Of a stretch of 10,380 nucleotides of DNA, positions 1-5,655 are shown in pieces. This DNA comes from CAJCBL01 sp035298965 (GTDB lineage: Bacteria > Verrucomicrobiota > Verrucomicrobiia > Opitutales > Opitutaceae). The stretch's first letter is position 1. Every line of letters starts with the position of its first letter. A program made the translations under genes and the position numbers. The DNA is taken from NCBI GenBank assembly GCA_035298965.1, contig DATGXO010000022.1, positions 1 to 10,380 of the forward strand, written 5' to 3'. A model generated the notes under the pieces. That model was not told where the DNA came from and searched no databases. It saw only the letters and a list, made by a program, of their open reading frames with translations.

Positions 1-60
1 GGGCTTCACGCCCGCCAGTTGGAGCCGGTCTGGCATGGCGGGCGTGAAGCCCGCCCCACC
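1..60 (+). repeat. Palindromic interspersed repeat, copy 1, inside a coding sequence
   Basis: A perfect 17-bp inverted repeat: left arm 1-17 (gggcttcacgcccgcca), right arm 36-52, with an 18-nt loop at 18-35. It probably continues left of the window. It aligns without gaps to the reverse complement of 4166-4225, with 50 of 60 bases identical and 8 of 10 mismatches at 24-40, in or next to the loop. It lies inside the open frame of the leftward membrane gene, in the opposite orientation to that gene. It resembles REP-type palindromes in size and structure. No REP-associated transposase gene is in the window. Confidence 0.85.
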
Positions 61-283
61 ATTCGGAGAGGGCGGAGTGGGAAGGGGTAAACGCCGCGAG
101 CAGGCTGCCGAGCACGCCGCCGCCGCCGAGCCACGCGAGCCCGAGGCGCAGCGCGGTGGCATCGGCCGCGCGGGCCTCCATCAGATGCAGCAACGCGAAC
201 TCGGCGAAGAGCAGGAAGAAGACGTACGTCGCCGCGATAACGCCGATCGCCGCGAGTGGCCGCGTGGGCGTGGAGGTGTTCAC
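1..283 (-). CDS. Partial membrane protein, possibly MFS-like (C-terminal part outside window)
   Basis: The frame is open from a GTG at 283-281 to the window edge, giving 94 residues. GTG is chosen because it forms a GTGA overlap with the stop of the upstream gene (TGA 282-280), which suggests translational coupling. The protein starts MNTSTPTRP and has two probable membrane segments: about residues 10-33 (contains TYVFFLLFAEFALL) and about 51-68, a Gly-rich stretch (LAWLGGGGVLGSLLAAF). The spacing resembles the first two helices of a major facilitator transporter, but the visible part is too short to be sure. From about residue 75 the coding sequence runs through a palindromic repeat (1-60) read as WWGGLHARHARPAPTGG, which would lie in the loop after helix 2. 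No Shine-Dalgarno sequence is visible. The frame is convincing; the family is a guess. Confidence 0.6.
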   Translation of the reverse strand, partial: MNTSTPTRPLAAIGVIAATYVFFLLFAEFALLHLMEARAADATALRLGLAWLGGGGVLGSLLAAFTPSHSALSEWWGGLHARHARPAPTGGREA

Positions 284-708
284 GCGGTTTCGGCGTTTCC
301 CGGCTCAGGCCAGCCGGCGCGGAGCAGCCAGATCTGGACGCCGGCGAGGAGGAAGTCGGCGAGCGGCACGGTGAACCACGCCGGATCGAGGAGATCCAGG
401 GCGATCTGCGCGGCGCAGTACGAGCCGGCGGCGAGACGGAAGAGGATCGTAACGCGCCAGACGGAGCGGAGGAAGGCGGTGTCGCCTAGTTTCCACCACC
501 GCCAGAGCGCCCAGAGGTAGCTCCAGCCGACGGCGCCGACGAACGCGCCGACCCAGGAGACGAACAACGTGTCGTCCTCGGCCTCGACGCCCATCGCGGC
601 GAGCGCGGAGGCGGGCGCGAAGACGAGCCACGGGCCGGTGACGGCATCCATGCCGCCGGCGAGCGCAGTGTACGCGGCGGCGAGCTTGCGGCGGAGTTGC
701 GGAGTCAT
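280..708 (-). CDS. Hypothetical four-helix membrane protein, 142 aa
   Basis: The frame encodes a small integral membrane protein with probable helices near residues 10-32 (AAYTALAGGMDAV), 48-70 (FVSWVGAFVGAVGWSYLWAL), 82-104 (SVWRVTILFRLAAG) and 110-130 (FTVPLADFLLAGVQIWLL). The short basic N-terminus (MTPQLRRK) suggests a cytoplasmic start. I start it at ATG 708-706. An upstream in-frame ATG at 774-772 would add 22 Arg/Pro-rich residues, and it overlaps a TTGACA hexamer that may belong to the divergent peptidase promoter. No Shine-Dalgarno sequence precedes either ATG. The stop overlaps the GTG start of the next leftward gene, so the two are probably cotranscribed. I do not recognise the family, and no catalytic or metal-binding motif is evident. 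Confidence 0.75.
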   Translation of the reverse strand: MTPQLRRKLAAAYTALAGGMDAVTGPWLVFAPASALAAMGVEAEDDTLFVSWVGAFVGAVGWSYLWALWRWWKLGDTAFLRSVWRVTILFRLAAGSYCAAQIALDLLDPAWFTVPLADFLLAGVQIWLLRAGWPEPGNAETA

Positions 709-767
709 GCGAAGAGGTTGGGCGAGCGGGCGACGGAGGTCGAGCGGGCTGTGGGCACGCGGGATGG

Positions 768-797
768 TTGACATGGATTGTTGGAAACACGTGATTT
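768..797 (+). promoter_or_regulatory. Candidate promoter for the S9 peptidase gene
   Basis: A perfect TTGACA at 768-773 lies 45 bp before the peptidase ATG. At a 16-18 bp spacing the -10 region (790-797, cgtgattt) is only a weak match to TATAAT. If it is used, transcription would start about 15-20 nt before the ATG, leaving a very short leader without a ribosome binding site. The 709-818 interval is the only gap between the divergent genes, so promoters for both should lie in or near it. Confidence 0.35.
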
Positions 798-818
798 GGT
801 GCACCCACCCCAAGACCC

Positions 819-3287
819 ATGCGAGCCCCGTGCCGGTTTCTGCTCCTTGCAACAATGGCGATTCTGCAGGCGACGTTGTGCGCCCAGATCGAGGTGCGTG
901 CGAAATACGAGGGAGACTGGCTGCCGGTCGTCGCGGTCAGCGGCGACCGCGCCTTCGTGCTGAAAGACGGGAAGCGGCAGGCCGCCTCGCTCGTGGACGT
1001 ACAGGTGCAGCCGGGGACGGCGTTCGGGGCAGGTCAGGTCACGATCGGCAAGATCGTGGCGGACTTGGATCCGCAGAAGAACGCTTCGGCGAAGGAACGT
1101 TCGCGGCCGGATCGGGTGCTCTTCCGCTACAGCGCGGAGGTGACGAGTGCGGAGGATTTGCCGGACTGTTACGCCGTGCTGGTCAGTGTTTCCAACGGCT
1201 CCGTGTGCGTGAACGTGCAACCGCTCGGGCGGCTGAGAGCGGGGCAGGCCAAACGGGTGGAGGTGGAGACCCGGGTGCGCGCCGACAAGGTGAGCGACCT
1301 GCACGTGTTCTCCGGTACGCTGGAACTGCGCTCGAACCTGGTGACCGCACCCTACGATGCGCGCGCCCTCTGGGCGGAGCTCAGCGGCGACTCCGCGGGG
1401 CTGTCGGCGACGGAATTGTGCGACGCGGAGGAGGGCGTGCCGTTGGCGCTCTCGCGTGACGGGAAGTTCCTCGCGACGACGAGGGAGCGCGGCGACCATT
1501 TCGGAGTGCTCGTGTACGACCTCGCGTCGATGGAGGTCGTCTGCGAAGTGCCCGCGGACAAGGAGTATCGCGCCGTGGAGTCGCTGACTTGGGCCGGGCC
1601 GCACGTGGCGTTTGTCGTCGATCGGAAGCTGAAACTCCTCGAGGTGGAAAAACGCGCTTGTGTCGTCCTGCGCGACGGAGTGGAGCGGATCCTGACGAGC
1701 GCGGAGCAGAAACCCCACATCCTGGCATTGATCGTGGAGGGATCGCGTGCCTGGGAGCGGCTCACCGTCGCCTACGACACCCAGAAGCGGCGCACGGCCG
1801 AATGGGACGACTTGGAGTACGGCTTGACGCTGTTCGATCCGAACGGCGAGCCGCGGTTGTGCTATGATTTCGAGGGCGCGAGCAAGGTCTACCGGGTGCG
1901 GATCGGCACCAGCTCACGCTGGGTGCCGCTGGATTCGACGGTGAAACAGGATGGGATGAAATTCTCCGTGCGCGGCGACGAGATGCTTGATCGTAAAGTG
2001 CAGATCGAGTCGCTCGGGGCTGACGGCGACACCGTCTATGTCTCGTCGCGGCTCAACTCGGACACGTTCCAACTGGCCGCCTATAGTCTCTCCCAAGGCC
2101 GGATCACCCGCATGATCGCGGGGCACCCGAAATACGATCTGACTGGCAGCGACTTCAATGTGTGCGAACTCCTCATCCACCGCGCGACCTCCGAGCCGGT
2201 AGGAATCGTTTACCACGGCGAGAAACCGAAAGTCCTCTGGTTCGATTCCGGTTTCGCCGCGGTCCAGAAGTTGGTCGAAGGGCAGTTTCCGGGGCAATCG
2301 GTGATCCCGCTGACCTGGGCGGATGATGGCGGCACGTTCATCTATTACGTCGGCAGCGACCAGAACCCGGGCGTGTACTACGCGTTTCGTCCGCGGGGCG
2401 GGAAGCTCATCAAGCTCTTCTCGTGCAGCGAACGCCTAGACCCGGCGCGTTTGGCGAAGACGACGCCGTTCGATTTTGTGGCCCGCGACGGGGCGAAGAT
2501 CCATGGCTATCTCACATTGCCGCCGCAGGCAGGGACGACGGCCATGCCCCTGATTGTCGACATCCATGGTGGTCCGATGGCCCGGGACAGTTGGGGGTTC
2601 AACGCAACGAACCAGTTTTTCGCCACCCGTGGTTACGCGGTATTGCAGGTGAACTACCGCGGCTCTTCCGGCTATGGCGCGGCGTACCAGGCGGCGGGGC
2701 TGCGCGCGCGGCTCGATACGGTGGTGTTGGATGACATCGCGGACGGCGTGCACGCGGCGCTCGCGAAGGCGAACATCGACCCGAAGCGGATCGCGGTCAT
2801 GGGCGCGAGCTTCGGAGGCTGGGCCACCTACATGAGTCTCATCAAATACCCCGAACTCTTTCGCGCGGGCATCGCGATCTCGGCGGTATCGCACCTGCGC
2901 GATCAGCAGAAGGATCTGCGGCGTGGCTTTGATCGCTACGCCTATGCGGTCTGGCAGGACATCCTCGGGCGCAAGGATTTCGCGGAGACGGAGCGTTTCA
3001 TCGACCCGCTGCTACGTGCGGGTGAGCTCCACCAGCCGATCTTCATCATGCACGGGGGACTCGACTGGGTCGTGGAACCGACGCAGGCCGACTTGATGCT
3101 CAGGGCGTTGCAGAAGCATAACACGAACGTCCGGTCGAAGGTCTTTCCCAATGCGGCACACTCCTACTGGTCGCAGTTCGATCGCGTAGTTCGGCTCAAC
3201 GAGAGCGAGACGTTCCTCCGCAAGTATCTCGCGCCGGAGCCGGAGTCCGAAACTCCGGTGGCGGTTACGCAGCAGCCCGGGAAATAG
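819..3287 (+). CDS. Secreted prolyl oligopeptidase-family (S9) serine peptidase
   Basis: This is an 822-residue alpha/beta-hydrolase peptidase, expected to cleave peptides in the periplasm or outside the cell. A signal peptide is clear (MRAPCRFLLLATMAILQATLCA, written here only as residues 1-22), with likely cleavage before QIE. The C-terminal domain has HGGP at 583-586, NYRGSSGYG at 612-620, the nucleophile elbow GASFGG with Ser664, Asp749 (HGGLDW) and His781 (NAAHSYW): a complete triad in S9 order. Residues about 200-560 are beta-rich with repeats such as LALSRDGKFLATT, as in the S9 beta-propeller. Residues about 25-190 form an extra N-terminal, probably beta-sandwich region, which makes it longer than typical S9C enzymes of about 600-700 residues. 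The last 17 or so residues after LRKYLA (PEPESETPVAV...) overlap a palindrome and look like a repeat-derived tail. The gene is monocistronic, and its end overlaps the convergent gene by 23 bp. Substrate unknown. Confidence 0.93.
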   Translation: MRAPCRFLLLATMAILQATLCAQIEVRAKYEGDWLPVVAVSGDRAFVLKDGKRQAASLVDVQVQPGTAFGAGQVTIGKIVADLDPQKNASAKERSRPDRVLFRYSAEVTSAEDLPDCYAVLVSVSNGSVCVNVQPLGRLRAGQAKRVEVETRVRADKVSDLHVFSGTLELRSNLVTAPYDARALWAELSGDSAGLSATELCDAEEGVPLALSRDGKFLATTRERGDHFGVLVYDLASMEVVCEVPADKEYRAVESLTWAGPHVAFVVDRKLKLLEVEKRACVVLRDGVERILTSAEQKPHILALIVEGSRAWERLTVAYDTQKRRTAEWDDLEYGLTLFDPNGEPRLCYDFEGASKVYRVRIGTSSRWVPLDSTVKQDGMKFSVRGDEMLDRKVQIESLGADGDTVYVSSRLNSDTFQLAAYSLSQGRITRMIAGHPKYDLTGSDFNVCELLIHRATSEPVGIVYHGEKPKVLWFDSGFAAVQKLVEGQFPGQSVIPLTWADDGGTFIYYVGSDQNPGVYYAFRPRGGKLIKLFSCSERLDPARLAKTTPFDFVARDGAKIHGYLTLPPQAGTTAMPLIVDIHGGPMARDSWGFNATNQFFATRGYAVLQVNYRGSSGYGAAYQAAGLRARLDTVVLDDIADGVHAALAKANIDPKRIAVMGASFGGWATYMSLIKYPELFRAGIAISAVSHLRDQQKDLRRGFDRYAYAVWQDILGRKDFAETERFIDPLLRAGELHQPIFIMHGGLDWVVEPTQADLMLRALQKHNTNVRSKVFPNAAHSYWSQFDRVVRLNESETFLRKYLAPEPESETPVAVTQQPGK
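3240..3258. repeat. Short palindrome in the peptidase C-terminal codons
   Basis: Inverted repeat ccggagt (3240-3246) / actccgg (3252-3258) with a 5-nt loop. It encodes the PEPESETP tail of the S9 peptidase, beyond the conserved domain. The decamer gaaactccgg (3249-3258) recurs at 5593-5602 inside the palindrome of the ABC ATPase gene, so the two may be related interspersed elements. Confidence 0.5.
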
Positions 3288-4890
3288 CGGGGCTGCGGCG
3301 GACCGCGCTCGCGAACCACCAGAAGCTGGCGACGGCCATGGCGGCGCCGGCGGCGAGGCGGGTGAGATAGACGACGCGGTCGGTGCCGCTGCCGCCGAGG
3401 ACGAGCGACGGGTTCCCGCCCTCGAACCAGCCGAGGGCGAGCAGCACGGCGATGTGCACCGCGGCGGCGAGTTGCCACAGCCAGAACGGCGTGCGGGCGC
3501 CGAGCGTGCGGGCAACGCGCGGCGAGTCGCCGAGGTGGAGCAGGAAGACCATATTCACGCTCGTGATCAGGCCGGCCATCGCGAGATGCGAATGGGCGAC
3601 GAGGGCATTGGTGAACTTCAGCCGCTCGGAGAGGCCGGGGAGAAACGTGAGCCAGCCGTCGGCGACGAGCAGCGCGCCCCAGGCCAGCGCGGCGACGAGC
3701 CAGCCGCGCGCCTCGGGTTTCCAGACGAAACGGCGCCAGTCGCGCGCGAGCAACGGCGGCGCGAGGAAGAGCAGGCCGAGCGTGACGATCTGGTCGCGAT
3801 CGTGGTGCGAGCCGTGTCCATGGTTCGCGAACGCGAAGACCACGAACGCGGCGCCGAGCGCGGGCCAGGTGAGGCGGGAGCGGCGCGCGCCGTCGCGCAG
3901 CGGGAGCGCGACCATCCATGGCATCGCGGCGAAAACGAGGAGCAGGCCGAGCGTGGAGCCGTAGAGGCTCACGCCGGTGGCGCCGCCGCTGTCGGGGTTG
4001 ACGGGTGGAAACGTGCGCGTTCCCGCGGCGAAATGCATGACGCTCGGCACGAGCAGGAGTGCGGCGACGAGGGCGAAGCGGAGGCGGTGGGGAGAGAGGA
4101 GATTGCGGAATGCAGAATGCAGAATGCGGAATGGGGAACCGGGATTGGCCGCCGAGCGCCCGGGTGGTGGGGCGGGCTTCACGCCTGCCATCTCGGCTTG
4201 GGTCCAACTGGCGGCCGTAAAGCCCGACTCACCATTCCGAGACTCGGAACCCGAAACCCCAAACCCTGAACCCGCGCGAGTGTCCGCCGCGAGGCGGCGG
4301 CTCGCGTGGTGGGCGAGCACGGCCCAGAGGACGCAGAGGGCGGCGGGAAACACGACGCGGGCGGGACCGGTCCAGTCGAGGAAGAGCTTGCCGCTGGCTT
4401 CGCCGTGGAGCCACGAATACGCGCCGAACGCGAGTGCGGCGCTCCACGCGCCGAGGGCGAGCAGGGTGTGGCGGTCGGCGGCGCGGCCGGGCACGAGAAA
4501 CGCGCGCAGGAGCAGGCCGACGAGCGGCAGCGCGCACCAGCCGTACAGCTGGGTGTTGTGGTGCACCGGCACCCAGCGGCCGTAGGTGAGCGGCGTGAGG
4601 GCGTCGCCGAGATCCGGCCACAGGAGGAGCGTGGCGAGCAGCAGGCCCACGAGGTTGCCCGCGACGAGCCAGCCGAGGCTGAAACGCGCGACGAGATCGG
4701 GAAGATGGGAAACCGGAGAGCGGAGACCGGAAACCGGAAAGGACGGAGTCGGAGCAACCGATGGCTGCGGGCCCGGCGCGGGGATGGCGTTATCCTCAAC
4801 GCCGGCTCGGTCGCAGGCGGAGCGGGCCGTCGAGCCGGCCCGGTGAAAGCGGCGTCGAGTCGCCGCACTCCAAAGCGAGGCCGGCGTCAT
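3265..4890 (-). CDS. CcoN-like heme-copper oxidase subunit I homologue with repeat-derived insertions
   Basis: A 541-residue polytopic membrane protein. Parts match the heme-copper oxidase catalytic-subunit pattern. RWVPVHHNTQLYGW (residues 105-118, His110) resembles the CcoN low-spin heme helix (R-x-x-V-H-x-N). The stretch HGSHHDRDQIVTLGLLFLAP (359-378, His362/His363) resembles the CuB GPHHLHY region. VAHSHLAMAG (431-440, His433/His435) resembles the two-heme-ligand helix (GHxH). I see no W-x-G-H-N-A-V helix carrying the third CuB histidine; the corresponding place reads GATGVSLYGS. So it may bind heme without being a normal oxidase. ATG 4890, 3 bp after the ATPase stop, is the only usable start: no ATG, GTG or TTG follows in frame until GTG at residue 81, inside the first helix. 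Residues 1-65 and about 205-266 are encoded by repeats (4690-4888 and 4093-4275). It ends overlapping the S9 peptidase gene. The membrane and heme-type assignment is moderately firm; the exact family is uncertain. Confidence 0.7.
   Translation of the reverse strand: MTPASLWSAATRRRFHRAGSTARSACDRAGVEDNAIPAPGPQPSVAPTPSFPVSGLRSPVSHLPDLVARFSLGWLVAGNLVGLLLATLLLWPDLGDALTPLTYGRWVPVHHNTQLYGWCALPLVGLLLRAFLVPGRAADRHTLLALGAWSAALAFGAYSWLHGEASGKLFLDWTGPARVVFPAALCVLWAVLAHHASRRLAADTRAGSGFGVSGSESRNGESGFTAASWTQAEMAGVKPAPPPGRSAANPGSPFRILHSAFRNLLSPHRLRFALVAALLLVPSVMHFAAGTRTFPPVNPDSGGATGVSLYGSTLGLLLVFAAMPWMVALPLRDGARRSRLTWPALGAAFVVFAFANHGHGSHHDRDQIVTLGLLFLAPPLLARDWRRFVWKPEARGWLVAALAWGALLVADGWLTFLPGLSERLKFTNALVAHSHLAMAGLITSVNMVFLLHLGDSPRVARTLGARTPFWLWQLAAAVHIAVLLALGWFEGGNPSLVLGGSGTDRVVYLTRLAAGAAMAVASFWWFASAVRRSPAISRAAA
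3272..3296. terminator. Possible bidirectional stem-loop at convergent gene ends
   Basis: Inverted repeat gcagccc (3272-3278) / gggctgc (3290-3296) around an 11-nt loop that contains the TAG stop of the rightward peptidase gene (3285-3287). The last codons of the leftward CcoN-like gene lie within the left arm. The position between convergent genes suits a bidirectional terminator. There is no T-tract on either side, so intrinsic termination is not proven and the hairpin could be another repeat. Confidence 0.35.
4105..4132. repeat. Heptanucleotide tandem array, 4 units of gcRgaat
   Basis: Four contiguous 7-nt units: gcggaat, gcagaat, gcagaat, gcggaat. On the coding (minus) strand they read FRILHSAFRN in the CcoN-like protein, in a loop between membrane segments. 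The array ends about 30 bp from the palindromic element at 4166-4225. Seven is not a multiple of three, so the flanking insert must compensate to keep the frame open. Confidence 0.85.
4166..4225 (-). repeat. Palindromic interspersed repeat, copy 2, inside the CcoN-like gene
   Basis: Read on the minus strand from 4225, this aligns to 1-60 without gaps at 50 of 60 positions. The last 20 bases (ggcgtgaagcccgccccacc, 4185-4166) are identical. The arms form an imperfect hairpin. It encodes part of the hydrophilic loop around TAASWTQAEMAGVKPAPP. It is in the sense orientation here, whereas copy 1 is antisense to its host gene. Heptanucleotide arrays lie on both sides. Confidence 0.85.
4245..4272. 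repeat. Heptanucleotide tandem array, 4 degenerate units
   Basis: Four contiguous 7-nt units: cggaacc, cgaaacc, ccaaacc, ctgaacc. On the coding strand they give GSGFGVSGS in the CcoN-like protein. With the array at 4105-4132 they bracket palindrome copy 2, making a composite island of about 180 bp (4093-4275). Confidence 0.75.
4708..4742. repeat. Heptanucleotide tandem array, 5 units of ggaRacc type
   Basis: Five contiguous units: ggaaacc, ggagagc, ggagacc, ggaaacc, ggaaagg. On the minus strand they encode SFPVSGLRSPVSH, just before the first membrane helix of the CcoN-like protein. They differ in sequence from the other arrays but share the 7-nt period. Confidence 0.8.
4786..4888. repeat. 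Cluster of palindromes, probable dispersed repeat element
   Basis: Three perfect inverted repeats lie in succession: ggcgtt/aacgcc (4786-4791, 4798-4803), gccggctcg/cgagccggc (4801-4809, 4831-4839) and gcggcg/cgccgc (4849-4854, 4861-4866). One minus-strand frame reads ALECGDSTPLS, a peptide I recall as common in spurious Verrucomicrobiota and Planctomycetota predictions because it derives from a dispersed repeat. The real frame here reads it as residues 1-31 or so of the CcoN-like protein. The element starts almost directly after the ATG. Confidence 0.65.
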
Positions 4891-4893
4891 CGT

Positions 4894-5655
4894 TCAGAGC
4901 GGCAGCACGCGGCCGTGGCTCACGCGGAGGATGCGGTCGCAGGCTTCGGCGAAACGGCGTTCGTGGGTGGCGAGCAGGAGCGCGGCGCCTTCGCGGCGGA
5001 CGAGATCGCGGAAGAGCGCGAAGACCTTCGTGGCGGTCTCCTCGTCGAGGGAGCCGGTGGGCTCGTCGGCGAGGAGAACTTCGGGCCGGTTCATCAGTGC
5101 CCGACAAATGGCGACGCGTTGGCGTTCGCCGCCGGAGAGGTCCTGCACGCGGTGTGCGCGGCGGTGCGCGATGCCGACGGCGGCGGTGAGCTCCTCGATG
5201 CGGGCGGCGGTCTCGGCGGGCGGGCGGCCGACGGCGAGCGCGGGCACGGCGCAGTTTTCCGCGACGGTGAGATCGGGGATGAGGTTGTGGAGCTGGAAGA
5301 CGAAGCCGAGGTGGTGGCGGCGCAGGCGCACGCGGTCGGCCTCGCCGTCGACGTTGCCGCCGAGCACGCGGACTTCGCCGCGATCGGGGCGGTCGAGTCC
5401 GCCGACGAGGTGGAGCAGCGTGGATTTGCCGCTGCCGGAGGGGCCCCAGAGCGCGACCATCTCGCCGGGCGCGACGGTGACATCGGCGCCCTCAAGCACG
5501 GGCACGCGGCCGTTGTCGAAGGATTTCCAGACGCCGGTGACCTGCACGGCGGGACCGACGAAACGCTCGCGGGCGGCGCCACGGGAAGAGTCGAAACTCC
5601 GGCGAGTTTCGCCACGGGCGGTGCCACTCTGGGCCGGACGGAGATGGTCACTCAT
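4894..5655 (-). CDS. ABC transporter ATP-binding protein, LolD/MacB type
   Basis: A 253-residue ATPase that should power the FtsX-type permease encoded just upstream. All motifs are present: Walker A GPSGSGKST (71-79), Q-loop Gln121, signature LSGGE (173-177), Walker B LLADEP (194-199) with Glu198, D-loop SLD (202-204) and H-loop His231. ATG 5655-5653 is chosen because it overlaps the permease stop by 8 bp (ATGAGTGA), which is typical of coupled LolD/LolE-like pairs. A later GTG (codon 37, VQVTGVW) is also possible. Residues about 8-31 (AQSGTARGETRRSFDSSRG) precede the usual domain start and come from a palindromic repeat (5592-5611). The family handles lipoprotein release (LolCDE), macrolide or peptide export (MacAB) and related envelope tasks; this pair cannot be assigned to one of them. 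Confidence 0.92.
   Translation of the reverse strand: MSDHLRPAQSGTARGETRRSFDSSRGAARERFVGPAVQVTGVWKSFDNGRVPVLEGADVTVAPGEMVALWGPSGSGKSTLLHLVGGLDRPDRGEVRVLGGNVDGEADRVRLRRHHLGFVFQLHNLIPDLTVAENCAVPALAVGRPPAETAARIEELTAAVGIAHRRAHRVQDLSGGERQRVAICRALMNRPEVLLADEPTGSLDEETATKVFALFRDLVRREGAALLLATHERRFAEACDRILRVSHGRVLPL
5592..5611. repeat. Palindrome in the 5' codons of the ABC ATPase gene
   Basis: Inverted repeat cgaaactc (5592-5599) / gagtttcg (5604-5611), loop cggc, flanked on both sides by gccacggg (5578-5585 and 5611-5618). It encodes ETRRSF in an N-terminal extension not expected in LolD-type ATPases. It shares gaaactccgg with the palindrome at 3240-3258. Confidence 0.6.

Noticed and set aside
819..884. 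Lipoprotein signal for the S9 peptidase (Cys21)
   Set aside because: The residues before the cysteine (ATL) break the lipobox because Leu precedes Cys; a normal signal peptidase I site at LCA fits better.
705..1718. 337-codon minus-strand open frame opposite the S9 peptidase
   Set aside because: Shadow of a gene with a signal peptide; His/Arg-rich without motifs.
4093..4275. CRISPR-like array
   Set aside because: Repeat units are 7 nt and contiguous with no spacers, and there are no cas genes.
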